Positions 7,642 to 15,526 of a DNA stretch of 25,687 bases are shown in pieces (the first letter of the stretch is position 1; every line of letters begins with the position of its first letter). Location: positions 1-25,687 of the forward strand of contig JAGWRL010000091.1 in assembly GCA_028876585.1 (NCBI GenBank). The letters are read 5' to 3'. Source of the DNA: Pseudomonadota bacterium. GTDB lineage: Bacteria; Pseudomonadota; Alphaproteobacteria; Rhizobiales; Beijerinckiaceae. Both the position numbers and the translations under genes were made by a program. The notes under the pieces were generated by a model. It saw only the letters and a program-made list of their open reading frames with translations. It did not search any database and had not been told where the DNA came from.

Positions 7642-7664
7642 CCGCACTCCGCAGAGGGACGGTC

Positions 7665-8468
7665 ATGCTGGGTTTGCGCGCACATTTGACCTTGGGCGAA
7701 GATCTCGCCGGCAAGCGCGGCTTGGTGACCGGCGCGGGCGCGGGAATCGGCCGCGCCATCGCGCGCGCGCTTGCCCGCCACGGCGTCGAAATCGCGATCG
7801 CCGACATCGATCTCGATCAGGCGAAGCGCACCGCCGAGGAGATCGGCGCCGGCGCGACCGCGCTTTCCATCGACGTGCGCGACCGCAATTCCGTGCAGCG
7901 CGCGCTCGACGCGACGCTCGACGCGCTAGGGGGATGCGACCTCCTCGTCGCCAACGCCGGCGTCTCGACGATGAATCGCGCGTTGGAGATCACCGACGCG
8001 GAGTGGAATCACAATTTCGACGTCAACGCCCGCGGCGTGTTTCTCACCAACCAGATCGTCGCGCGGCATTTCATCGCCAGCGGAACCCCTGGCGCCATCG
8101 TCAACACAGCCTCGCTCGCGGCGAAGGTCGGCGCGCCGTTGCTGGCGCATTATTCCGCCAGCAAATTCGCGGTCGTGGGTTGGACGCAGGCGCTGGCGCG
8201 CGAACTTGCGCCGCATAACGTGCGCGTCAACGCCGTGTGTCCGGGCTTCGTCAAGACGGCGATGCAGGAACGCGAGATCGTCTGGGAGGCCGAATTGCGC
8301 GCCATGACGCCGCAGGCCGTGCTTGCCGATTATGTCGCGCAGACGCCGCTCGGCCGACTGGAAGAGCCCGAGGATGTCGCCGGCGTCGTGGTGTTTCTGT
8401 GTTCGGACGCCGCCCGCTTCATGACGGGGCAGGCGATCAACGTGACAGGGGGCGTCTACACGACGTGA
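7665..8468 (+). CDS. Short-chain dehydrogenase/reductase (polyol or sugar dehydrogenase type)
   Basis: The product has 267 residues from ATG 7665, chosen for its AGAGGGA ribosome-binding site; an upstream ATG at 7608 would lie inside the promoter region. It is a classical SDR. The Rossmann cofactor motif is TGAGAGIG (residues 22-29); the aspartate in AIADIDLDQ at the end of strand 2 favours NAD(H) over NADP(H). The NAG motif is in LLVANAG. The active-site serine is in IVNTASLAAKVG and the Tyr-Lys pair in HYSASK. The end PEDVAGVVVFLCSD and FMTGQAINVTGG is typical. It is the first gene of the plus-strand transport operon and likely oxidises the imported sugar or polyol to a keto compound for the FGGY kinase encoded divergently. 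Substrate unknown. Confidence 0.9.
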   Translation: MLGLRAHLTLGEDLAGKRGLVTGAGAGIGRAIARALARHGVEIAIADIDLDQAKRTAEEIGAGATALSIDVRDRNSVQRALDATLDALGGCDLLVANAGVSTMNRALEITDAEWNHNFDVNARGVFLTNQIVARHFIASGTPGAIVNTASLAAKVGAPLLAHYSASKFAVVGWTQALARELAPHNVRVNAVCPGFVKTAMQEREIVWEAELRAMTPQAVLADYVAQTPLGRLEEPEDVAGVVVFLCSDAARFMTGQAINVTGGVYTT

Positions 8469-8491
8469 CGCGCCCGCCGAATCAACAACGG

Positions 8492-8506
8492 ATCGGACAA
8501 TCCGAT
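8492..8506 (+). other. Short hairpin before the binding-protein gene
   Basis: ATCGGA-CAA-TCCGAT forms a perfect 6-bp stem with a 3-base loop in the 65-bp gap between the SDR and the binding-protein gene. It ends ~10 bases before the GAGAGG ribosome-binding site. No T run follows, so it is not an obvious terminator; a modest role in processing or translation is possible. Confidence 0.3.
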
Positions 8507-8533
8507 GCGACTATGGGAGAGAGGAAACCAAAC

Positions 8534-9904
8534 ATGAGCATTTTTAACGATGAAGCGAAGCCAGGCCCGACCCGGCGCGATTTCATGCGCACGACCGCCT
8601 TGGCGGCCGGCGCGCTGGCGCTCCCCGGCGTCGCCTTCGCCAACGAGGACGAATTCGCCGCCACCAGCGGCGAAACCGTCTATTTCCGCGGCTGGCAGTA
8701 CAAACCCGACGTGGTGCAGGACAATGTCGACAAATACAACAAGCTGCACAGCGGCCATGTCGACTATCAGACCGTGACCGGCGATTATCCCGCGCTGATG
8801 GAGAAGTCGTTGATCGCCGGCGACAAGCTCGACATGATCTACGCCAATCCGCCGACCGCAGTGCGCTTCTACGAGGCCGGGTGGATCAAGCCCGCTGACG
8901 ATCTCCTGTCTGGCCCCGCCGCGATCGCCGACATGTACGACAAGGTGCGCGAGGCCTGGACTTACAAAGGCAAGGTGCTCGGCCTCTCCTATTTCCTGTC
9001 GCCACGCGGTCTGGTGGCGGTCAACCGGCAGCGCCAGGAGGAGCTGGGCATCAAGGACGAAGATCTGCCGAAGAACTGGGACGAGTTCTACGCCCATCTC
9101 GAGGCGCTCGGCGCCAAAGGCGTCAAGGACGCGTTCCTGCCGCATTGGTTCAACGAGTTCTATGGCATTTCCTGGGCCTTCCTTTGGGAGGTGATCAACC
9201 GGGGCGGCACCACGGTCGATCCCAAGACTCACGCGCCGACCGTCACTGTCGACAACGCCGCCGGCAAAACTTTGGCCGCGTGGAAAAAACTGTGGAAATC
9301 CGGCAAAGTGCCGGAGGAGGTGCTCACCTACACCGAAGCCAACGTCGTCGACGGCTTCGCCTCGGGCCGCTACCTCTATTCCTGTCAGGCGGGTTACAAC
9401 CTCGCCTATTTCAACAACAAGGAGAAATCCAAGATCGCCGGCAAGGTCGGCTTCATACCCTATCGCGGCCAGGCCTGGGGTCTGCTCGACAGCGCGCTCT
9501 ATCTCGCCACCACCCGCAAGCGCTCGCCGGCGCTCGACGCCGACGTCAGCCGCTTCGTCAGCTTCTACGGTTTCAAAAACACGCAAGGCAAAGTCTGGGT
9601 CGGGCAGACCTGGATGGAGAACTCGATGCTGTTCTCGGGCTACAAGTCGGTGATGGAGAGCAAGGACACCAAGGAATCGCTGAAAGGATTCCTCGCCCGC
9701 GAGAGCGACGTCAAGGAACTGCTCGACCTCTACGCCCAAACCGCGGCGCCGAACGATGTTTGGAAGGTCGTATGGGCGGAGGAGTTGAACTCGTGGCTGC
9801 GCAAGCGCCTCGCGGACTTCCTGCTCAAGGACCACAGCGTCGAGACTGTCATTGCCGAACTCAGCGCGCAGATTGTGTCGCTGAACAAAAAATATAAGCT
9901 CTGA
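8534..9904 (+). CDS. Extracellular sugar-binding protein of a CUT1-type ABC transporter, Tat-exported
   Basis: The product has 456 residues from ATG 8534, with GAGAGG ~10 bases upstream. The N-terminus carries a twin-arginine signal, TRRDFMRTTALAAGALALPG then AFA, with cleavage near residue 37. The mature protein has the layout of family 1 solute-binding proteins: ETVYFRGWQYKPDVVQDNVD (start of lobe 1), GDYPALMEKSLIAGDKLDMI, then GKVLGLSYFLSPRGLVAVNR (hinge-side strand) and LPKNWDEFYAHLEALGA. It binds a carbohydrate-like ligand in the periplasm and delivers it to the two permeases downstream. The 77-bp gap to the first permease holds a strong hairpin. Tat export is less usual than Sec for this family and implies folding before export. 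Ligand not predictable by eye. Confidence 0.9.
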   Translation: MSIFNDEAKPGPTRRDFMRTTALAAGALALPGVAFANEDEFAATSGETVYFRGWQYKPDVVQDNVDKYNKLHSGHVDYQTVTGDYPALMEKSLIAGDKLDMIYANPPTAVRFYEAGWIKPADDLLSGPAAIADMYDKVREAWTYKGKVLGLSYFLSPRGLVAVNRQRQEELGIKDEDLPKNWDEFYAHLEALGAKGVKDAFLPHWFNEFYGISWAFLWEVINRGGTTVDPKTHAPTVTVDNAAGKTLAAWKKLWKSGKVPEEVLTYTEANVVDGFASGRYLYSCQAGYNLAYFNNKEKSKIAGKVGFIPYRGQAWGLLDSALYLATTRKRSPALDADVSRFVSFYGFKNTQGKVWVGQTWMENSMLFSGYKSVMESKDTKESLKGFLARESDVKELLDLYAQTAAPNDVWKVVWAEELNSWLRKRLADFLLKDHSVETVIAELSAQIVSLNKKYKL

Positions 9905-9912
9905 CGTCTCGA

Positions 9913-9942
9913 GGGGCCCGGCGTCTCCCACCGCCGGGCCCC
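9913..9942 (+). terminator. GC-rich intercistronic hairpin after the sugar-binding-protein gene
   Basis: GGGGCCCGGCG (9913-9923), 8-base loop, CGCCGGGCCCC (9932-9942): a perfect 11-bp stem starting 9 bases after the binding-protein stop. No T run follows, so it may act as a partial terminator or as a 3' barrier to RNA decay. Either would raise binding protein over permease, as hairpins after malE do in enteric bacteria. Confidence 0.6.
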
Positions 9943-9981
9943 GACTACCCGCTCCAGGGTCACGCCAAGTTGAGCTTTGTC

Positions 9982-10884
9982 ATGAACCCGTCGCGCAACC
10001 AGACCCGGACGTTGTCGAATTTTCAATTCGCCTTGGCTCTGACGCTGCCGGTGCTGATCTTCCTGGTGCTGTTGATGGCCTATCCGCTCGGCTATGCGGT
10101 CTGGCTGTCGTTCCACGACATTCAGTTCGTCTTCGGCAAAATGCGGGTCGACTATGTCGGTTTCGACAATTACGTCGCCGTCTACCGATCGCCCGAGTTC
10201 TGGCATGCGGTCTGGATTTCCATGCGCTTCGCCATCGAAAGCGTGATTCTGACCATCCTCATCGGGCTTGGCCTCGCGTTGGTGATGAACAACCGCGTCG
10301 GCCGCTCGCGCTTCATGCGCACCCTGATCCTGTTGCCCTGGGCGGTGTCGCTCTATGGCGCGGGCACGATGTGGTTCTATCTGACCAGCGGTCAGACCGG
10401 CGTCGTCACCGCCGTCTCCTACTGGCTCGGTTTCGACCGGCCGATCAATCTCATGTCGGCGTCCACCGTCGTGGAGATCCTCGCGCTCGGCAACGCCTGG
10501 AACCTGGCGCCGCTAGTCGCCTTTTTCTTGTTGGCGAATCTGACCACGATCCCGCGGCGATTATATGATTTGGCGGCGATCGATTGCTTGAGCCCGTGGG
10601 CGCGCTTCATCCACGTCACGCTGCCGCCGCTGCGCTTCACCTTATTCGTGTTCACCAGCATCGCCATGGTGCTGTCGCTGCGCCTGTTCGACTTCATCGA
10701 CATCATGAGCCGAGGCGGTCCCGGCGATTCCTCGACCGTGCTGCCCTACCTGCTCTACGACATCAGCTTCAAACAATTGTCGCTTGGCTACGGCGCGGCG
10801 ATGTCATTTTATCTGCTGGCGCTGATCATTGTCTCGACTTTGGCGCTCTATTTCGCTTGGGGCCGTCGCGAGGAGGCTGTGTGA
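9982..10884 (+). CDS. CUT1-type ABC transporter permease (MalF/UgpA-like)
   Basis: The product has 300 residues from ATG 9982; an in-frame TTG at 9970 is an alternative and neither has a clear Shine-Dalgarno. About six membrane helices are visible, beginning FALALTLPVLIFLVLLMAYP and ending YLLALIIVSTLALYFAW. The cytoplasmic EAA loop reads YDLAAIDCLSPWARFIHVTL; the usual E-A-A and the glycine of IDGA are replaced (D-L-A and C), a mild departure from the family consensus. It forms the membrane channel with the next permease. The stop TGA overlaps the next ATG by one base (TGATG at 10882-10886), so translation is coupled. Confidence 0.9.
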   Translation: MNPSRNQTRTLSNFQFALALTLPVLIFLVLLMAYPLGYAVWLSFHDIQFVFGKMRVDYVGFDNYVAVYRSPEFWHAVWISMRFAIESVILTILIGLGLALVMNNRVGRSRFMRTLILLPWAVSLYGAGTMWFYLTSGQTGVVTAVSYWLGFDRPINLMSASTVVEILALGNAWNLAPLVAFFLLANLTTIPRRLYDLAAIDCLSPWARFIHVTLPPLRFTLFVFTSIAMVLSLRLFDFIDIMSRGGPGDSSTVLPYLLYDISFKQLSLGYGAAMSFYLLALIIVSTLALYFAWGRREEAV

Positions 10885-11747
10885 TGCGCCGCGGTTCACC
10901 CCTGTTCGCCTACCTCGCCATGGCGGTCGCGATCGCCTGGACGCTGGCGCCGATCTATTGGATGCTGCGCATGGCGATGCTCATCCCAGCGGAAATCTCC
11001 TCCTACCCGCCGCCGATCCTGCCGCATCACCCGCAAATCGGCAATCTGCTCAACATCCTAGGCTTCTCCTACGTCACCCCCGAAGGTCAGTTGCTCAACG
11101 CCGCCGGCCAATCGCGCCAGATCATCAGCGGCCTGGTCAATAGCGCCATCGTGGCGGCCTGCACGATGGTCGTCACGCTGATCATCGTCGTGCCGCTCGC
11201 TTACGTGTTCGGCCGAATGGAGTTCCGGTTCAAGACGGCGTTGTTCATGGCCGTGCTGTTCGCGGTCGCGGTGCCGCCGGTGTCGACCTTGATCCCGTTC
11301 TACAGCCTGTTCACCGACCTCGGCCTCACGGGAACGCGCACGGGCCTGGTCATCATCACGCTCACGGTGACGGCGCCGTTCGTAACGTGGATGCTGATTG
11401 GCTACTTTCGCAATCTGCCGCCCGTCGAACGGTTGGCGACGATCGACGGCCTGACGCGCTGGGAGATGTTCTTCACCATTATGATCCCTCTGGCGCGCAA
11501 CGGCGTCACAGTGGCGGCGATCATTTCGTTCCTGTTCTCCTGGAACGATTACGTGTTCGCCACCACGCTCGTCAACGGCACCGACGCCACCACGCTCCCG
11601 GCGGCGGCGAGCGGATTTCTCTTTCAGCAACCCGAGCCCGGTCACATGGCCGCCGCGATCTGCCTGTCGATGCTGCCGGCGGCGTTGGTCGTCTTCTTTC
11701 TGCAAAGACACATCGCCGAGATGAATCTCGTCGACCCCGTGCGCTGA
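10884..11747 (+). CDS. CUT1-type ABC transporter permease (MalG/UgpE-like)
   Basis: The product has 287 residues. ATG 10884 follows GGAGG (10872-10876) and overlaps the previous stop. An N-terminal membrane helix (YLAMAVAIAWTLAPIYWML) is followed by a periplasmic stretch and the core helices (VPLAYVFGRMEF, LFMAVLFAVAVPPVSTLIPF). The EAA loop VERLATIDGLTRWEMFFTIM keeps the conserved glycine that contacts the ATPase. The end PAALVVFFLQRHIAEMNLVD is typical of the MalG-type partner (usually ...GAVKG). A fairly long periplasmic insert at residues ~45-80 (FSYVTPEGQLLNAAGQSRQI) is larger than in many MalG proteins. Confidence 0.9.
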   Translation: MRRGSPLFAYLAMAVAIAWTLAPIYWMLRMAMLIPAEISSYPPPILPHHPQIGNLLNILGFSYVTPEGQLLNAAGQSRQIISGLVNSAIVAACTMVVTLIIVVPLAYVFGRMEFRFKTALFMAVLFAVAVPPVSTLIPFYSLFTDLGLTGTRTGLVIITLTVTAPFVTWMLIGYFRNLPPVERLATIDGLTRWEMFFTIMIPLARNGVTVAAIISFLFSWNDYVFATTLVNGTDATTLPAAASGFLFQQPEPGHMAAAICLSMLPAALVVFFLQRHIAEMNLVDPVR

Positions 11748-11754
11748 GGACCTC

Positions 11755-12828
11755 ATGGCCGAACTGATTCTGGAGCAACTGCGCAAGAGCTACGGACCCA
11801 AGGTCGCGGTGGAGACGATTGACCTGAAGGTGCCCTCGGGCCACTTCTGCATCTTCCTCGGGCCCTCGGGCTGCGGCAAGTCGACGACCTTGAACTGCAT
11901 CGCCGGCCTCGAGGAGACGACCTCGGGCAAGATATTTCTCGGTGGTCGCGACATCACCAACCTGCAACCGCATCAGCGCGATATCGCGATGGTGTTCCAA
12001 TCCGCCTTGCTCTATCCGCACCTGAGCGCGCACGACAATATCCGCATGAGCCTGCGCACGGCGCAATTGTCGCGCGCCAATGCGGAAGAGAAGATTGCCC
12101 GCGCCGCCAAGATGCTCGATATTACGCCGTTGCTGGAGAAGAAGCCGTCGGCCATGTCGGGCGGCGAGCGGCAGCGTGTGGCGATCGCCAAGGCCGTGGT
12201 TCGTGACCCCGCCGCGTTCCTGCTCGACGAACCGTTGTCCGCGCTCGACGCCGCCCTGCGGCAATCCTTGCGTTCGGAGCTCGTTCATCTGCAAAAGCAG
12301 CTCGGCGTCACGACGATTTTCGTCACCCACGATCAGGTCGAGGCGATGACCATGGGCGACATGATCGTGGTCATGAACAAGGGCCGCATCGAGCAGGTGG
12401 GCACGCCGCAGGAAGTGTATGAGGCTCCGAAGACCCGCTTCGTCGCCGGGTTTGTCGGCTCGCCGCCGATGAACTTTTTTCGCGGCCGCTTGATTGGAGA
12501 GAATGGTGGCGTCGCGCTGCACAGCGGCGCGGCGCGCTTCGAACTTCCCCGTGCGCTCGTGGGCGGGTTCGCCTCGCACGGCGCCGAGGTAGACCTCGGC
12601 GTTCGCCCGCAGCACGTCACGTTGTCGCCGACCCCGGCGGTCGGCGCTTTGCCGGTCCGCGTCTACGCGGTGGAGCGGCTGGGCAAGGAGAATGTGATCG
12701 TGGTCGAGGATGAGGCCAAAAACACCTACCGGGCTTTGACCGCGCCGACTGTTCACATCGCCATTGACGATCGCGCGTTTCTGCGCGCCGATTTGGGCAA
12801 CGCGTTTTTATTTTCGTGCGCTAGTTGA
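11755..12828 (+). CDS. UgpC/MalK-type sugar ABC transporter ATPase
   Basis: The product has 357 residues. ATG 11755 has GAGGA just upstream, 7 bp after the permease stop. Walker A GPSGCGKST (36-44), Q-loop Q82, signature MSGGERQR (134-141, instead of the common LSGGQ), Walker B FLLDEP (155-160), D-loop SALD and switch H192 are all present. A C-terminal TOBE-like regulatory domain follows from ~235 (NFFRGRLIGENGG, DLGVRPQHVTLS, VYAVERLGKENVIVVEDE). It hydrolyses ATP at the inner membrane face to drive the two permeases. It is probably the last transporter gene; the hydrolase gene follows after 116 bp. Confidence 0.93.
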   Translation: MAELILEQLRKSYGPKVAVETIDLKVPSGHFCIFLGPSGCGKSTTLNCIAGLEETTSGKIFLGGRDITNLQPHQRDIAMVFQSALLYPHLSAHDNIRMSLRTAQLSRANAEEKIARAAKMLDITPLLEKKPSAMSGGERQRVAIAKAVVRDPAAFLLDEPLSALDAALRQSLRSELVHLQKQLGVTTIFVTHDQVEAMTMGDMIVVMNKGRIEQVGTPQEVYEAPKTRFVAGFVGSPPMNFFRGRLIGENGGVALHSGAARFELPRALVGGFASHGAEVDLGVRPQHVTLSPTPAVGALPVRVYAVERLGKENVIVVEDEAKNTYRALTAPTVHIAIDDRAFLRADLGNAFLFSCAS

Positions 12829-12846
12829 TCGACGGGCGCGGATCAA
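12825..12846 (+). other. Small inverted repeat at the end of the sugar transporter operon
   Basis: TTGATC (12825-12830), ten GC-rich bases, GATCAA (12841-12846), overlapping the ATPase stop codon. Too short and without a T run for a confident terminator. The rest of the 116-bp gap up to 12944 shows only the AGGGGGGGA ribosome-binding site of the next gene. Confidence 0.2.
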
Positions 12847-12944
12847 TCAGCATACCCCTTGCGCCGGCTGTCGATACGGCGCATTTTCCGCCGCGAACTC
12901 GGCGCGATATCGAGGCGATCGACGGCGGGCCAGGGGGGGACACC

Positions 12945-15089
12945 ATGCGTAGACTATTGCTTTCGTTGTCAATCGGCAGCCTGGCGGCCTTGACTTGCGC
13001 TTGCGTCGCGCAGGCGCGCGTGACGCGAATCGAGATCATCAAGACCGAGCCGGCGTTCGCGGGCGCGTCGTTTGGCGAGGTCGGCCCTTACGAGCGCCTG
13101 CAAGGACGCGTCACCGGCGAGCTTGATCCCGCCGATCCCGCCAATGCGATCATTCAGGATCTCGCGCTGGCGCCGCGCAACGCCCGTGGCATGGTTGAGT
13201 ATACGAGCGATCTCGACATGATCCGCCCCGCCGATCCCGCGCGCGGCAATCGCGCACTACTGTTTGAGGTCGTCAATCGCGGCAACAAGCTCGCCCCGTT
13301 CCTGTTTCACGAGGGGGTGACGGGCGGCGTCGCCGAACACAACGGTTTGACCGAACCCGGCGACGGCTGGTTGATGCGGCAAGGCTATACGCTTATCTGG
13401 TTCGGCTGGGAGATGGATGTGCAACCCGGTTTGGGGCGCGTCGGACTGGCGCCGATCGTCGCCCACAATCGCGACGGCTCGGCGATTTCGGGCGTGGTGC
13501 GCTCGGAGATGGTGACGTCGAAGCCGGCGGCGAACCTTCCCATCAACCTCAGCCAGCAGATTCAATTCTACCCGCCTGACAGCTACGATTCCTACCCGAC
13601 CTTCAGCCGCGACAATCAGACGCCGGCGGCGGACGGCTTTCTGCCGAGCCTGACGGTGCGCGCGCGGGCGCAGGACCCGCGCGAGACGATCCCCAACGAC
13701 CAATGGAGCTTCGCCGTCTGCGAGCCGGGCAAGCCGCCGACGCCCGACGACAAGCATGTTTGCTATTCCAAGGGTTTTCAGCCGGGGCGCCTCTATGAGC
13801 TGATGTACCGCGCCAAGGACCCGACCGTCGACGGCGTCGGCTTCGCCGCCACCCGCGACATCGGCGCCTATTTCCGCACTGTCGCCAAAGACCCATCCGG
13901 GGCGGCCAACCCATTCTATCGGCCGGGCGAGGTGGCGATTCTCGAAGGCACTTCCCAGTCGGGCCGCATGATCCGCAGTTTCCTCGCGCTCGGCTTCAAT
14001 CGGGACGAGGACGGCCGGCAGGTGTTCGACACCGCCTATCCGCATATCGGCGGCGGCCTGATGCCGCTCAACCTGCGTTTCAGCCAGCCCTATCGCGCCT
14101 GGGGCGAACAGGCCGATCATGATTATCCCGCCTATGACTTCCCCTTCTCCTACGCGCACCAGACCGACCCGCTCACCGGGCGCTCGCAAGGCCTGCTCGA
14201 TCGCTGCACGGCGACGCAGACCTGCCCGAAGATCTTCCATGTCGCCACCGCGCTTGAAATGTGGGAGGGACGGCAGTCGCTCGGCCTCACCGATCCGCTC
14301 GGCGTGCGCGACGTGGCCGATCCCGCGAACGTGCGCACATTCATCATGGCCAGCACCCAACATGTCGCGGCCGGCCTGCCTTTGCCGAGCGCCGCACCGT
14401 TCGGCAATTGCCAGCAACAGCCCAATCCGAACCCGCAGGTGTGGACCTTGCGCGCGCTGCTGAGCGCGTTGACCGATTGGGCGCGCGACGACAAGCCGCC
14501 GCCGGCGAGCGCGGTTCCGCACATCGCCGACGGCACGCTGGTCGCGCCCGACCAGGTGCGCTTTCCCGAAATACCCGCCAACAACTATGGCGGCGTCGAG
14601 CGACCCGCGATGCTGCCGTTGCGCGTCTACGACACGCTGCATGTGCTCGATTTCGGCCCGCTCTATCGCGCCGGCGATTCGAGCGGCATCATCACGCGCG
14701 AGCCGCCGCTCGTATCCACGGGTTCGTATGGCGTTCTGGAAATCCAGGTCGACGCCGACGGCAACGATGTCGGCGGCCTGCGCTCGGCGTTCGAGCGCAC
14801 GCCGATTGGCACCTACACCGGCTGGAACAGCGGCCGCAAAGATCGGTTTGAAAACGGGATGTGCAACCTCGTCGGCAGCTTCGCGCCGTTCGCGGCAACC
14901 AAGGCCGAGCGACTGGCGATTGGCGACAACCGTCTCTCGATCGAGGAGCGCTATCCCACGAAAGAGGCCTATCTCGCGATGTTCCGGCGCGGCGTCGACG
15001 ATCTCGTCGCGCAGCGTTACCTCTTGCCGGAAGACGCCAAACTGCTCGAAGATCGCGCGCAATCGACCGGCGTGAGAACCGCGCCCTGA
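12945..15089 (+). CDS. Exported alpha/beta-hydrolase domain protein (Abhydrolase_10-like)
   Basis: The product has 714 residues from ATG 12945, preceded by AGGGGGGGA. A Sec signal peptide occupies residues 1-25 (MRRLLLSLSIGSLAALT..., cleavage near AQA-R). The early RVTRIEIIKTEPAFAGASFG and VGPYERLQGRVTGELDP are typical of this large hydrolase family. The nucleophile elbow is ILEGTSQSGRMIRSFLALGF, with candidate nucleophile S337 in G-T-S-Q-S. Late conserved blocks include NNYGGVERPAMLPLRVYD, and the C-terminus SIEERYPTKEAYLAMFRRGV ends in an all-helical tail. Members are mostly uncharacterised periplasmic or secreted esterase/amidase candidates of ~600-700 aa. Lying 116 bp after a sugar ABC transporter, it might release the imported ligand from an ester or amide outside the cytoplasm; this is inference. 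Six cysteines near the middle may form disulfides. Confidence 0.8.
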   Translation: MRRLLLSLSIGSLAALTCACVAQARVTRIEIIKTEPAFAGASFGEVGPYERLQGRVTGELDPADPANAIIQDLALAPRNARGMVEYTSDLDMIRPADPARGNRALLFEVVNRGNKLAPFLFHEGVTGGVAEHNGLTEPGDGWLMRQGYTLIWFGWEMDVQPGLGRVGLAPIVAHNRDGSAISGVVRSEMVTSKPAANLPINLSQQIQFYPPDSYDSYPTFSRDNQTPAADGFLPSLTVRARAQDPRETIPNDQWSFAVCEPGKPPTPDDKHVCYSKGFQPGRLYELMYRAKDPTVDGVGFAATRDIGAYFRTVAKDPSGAANPFYRPGEVAILEGTSQSGRMIRSFLALGFNRDEDGRQVFDTAYPHIGGGLMPLNLRFSQPYRAWGEQADHDYPAYDFPFSYAHQTDPLTGRSQGLLDRCTATQTCPKIFHVATALEMWEGRQSLGLTDPLGVRDVADPANVRTFIMASTQHVAAGLPLPSAAPFGNCQQQPNPNPQVWTLRALLSALTDWARDDKPPPASAVPHIADGTLVAPDQVRFPEIPANNYGGVERPAMLPLRVYDTLHVLDFGPLYRAGDSSGIITREPPLVSTGSYGVLEIQVDADGNDVGGLRSAFERTPIGTYTGWNSGRKDRFENGMCNLVGSFAPFAATKAERLAIGDNRLSIEERYPTKEAYLAMFRRGVDDLVAQRYLLPEDAKLLEDRAQSTGVRTAP

Positions 15090-15384
15090 TCATGAGGGCC
15101 ACCAAGCGCGGCCGCGCGAGGGGCGCTGGTTGACGCCGCATGCGAGCCCGCGCCGAGCGCGAGGCGGGCCATGCAAACCCTCGGCCGCAGACCTGGAAGT
15201 GGCCGCCATCGGCCCGTTATGACGCCGCGAGGCGCCGCTCTCGCCTTGCGGGAGCGCGGGTCGCCGATGCGGCCGCCGTCCACGCTCACCATGATTTCGT
15301 CGCACAGCAGCGGTTCGCCGCTGCTGCGCGGCCTTTGGGCGCGGCGAGAGCATCCCGCCTGACATGGCGCGGCTCCGCCGCGCA
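15090..15384. other. Gene-free stretch with hairpins, upstream of the peptide-transporter operon
   Basis: No convincing gene here; frames in both directions give arginine- and alanine-rich products without family features. It holds three stem-loops. One is imperfect, ACCAAGCGC...GCGCTGGT (15101-15130). One is strong with a 3-base bulge, GCATG-cga-GCCCGC / GCGGGC-CATGC (15138-15174). The last, GCGCGGC-TCC-GCCGCGC (15367-15383), stands directly before the operator-like site. The first two may end transcription of the hydrolase gene, although no T runs follow. Confidence 0.45.
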
Positions 15385-15401
15385 CTAGACATTTGTGTCC
15401 A
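15385..15401 (+). promoter_or_regulatory. Operator candidate CTAGACA-N4-TGTCCA, copy 1
   Basis: CTAGACA-TTTG-TGTCCA with the palindromic core GACA-N4-TGTC. The same 13 fixed bases occur at 25068-25084 (minus orientation) between the dehydrogenase operon and the TetR gene. It lies 125 bp before the peptide-transporter operon. TAGACA inside it could also be a -35 element (17 bp to AAGCTT at 15409-15414, a poor -10). A CATTTGTG direct repeat, 10-bp period, overlaps it (15390-15407). Confidence 0.5.
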
Positions 15402-15489
15402 TTTGTGAAAGCTTCGCGCCAAATGCGGCCATCGGCGAGGAGCGCGCGCGCGTCAGCGCCGCGGGCTTCGGCTGGAACAATGAGACCAT

Positions 15490-15504
15490 ACCCCGGAGCG
15501 GGGT
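15490..15504 (+). other. Leader hairpin before the peptide-binding-protein gene
   Basis: ACCCCG-GAG-CGGGGT, a perfect 6-bp stem with a 3-base loop, ends about 12 bases before the GGGGAGAGG ribosome-binding site of the gene at 15527. It could protect the 5' end of the message or tune translation. No riboswitch fold was recognised in the leader 15402-15526. Confidence 0.3.
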
Positions 15505-15526
15505 TGGCGAAAGCGGGGAGAGGCGA

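Noticed and set aside
7608..7664. Longer SDR protein starting at ATG 7608
   Set aside because: The extra 19 codons run through the promoter and repeat region; ATG 7665 has a clear AGAGGGA ribosome-binding site and a normal SDR N-terminus.
8456..9931. A 491-codon minus-strand frame opposite the sugar-binding-protein gene
   Set aside because: Shadow frame; V-, E- and H-rich composition typical of antisense reading, no start signal.
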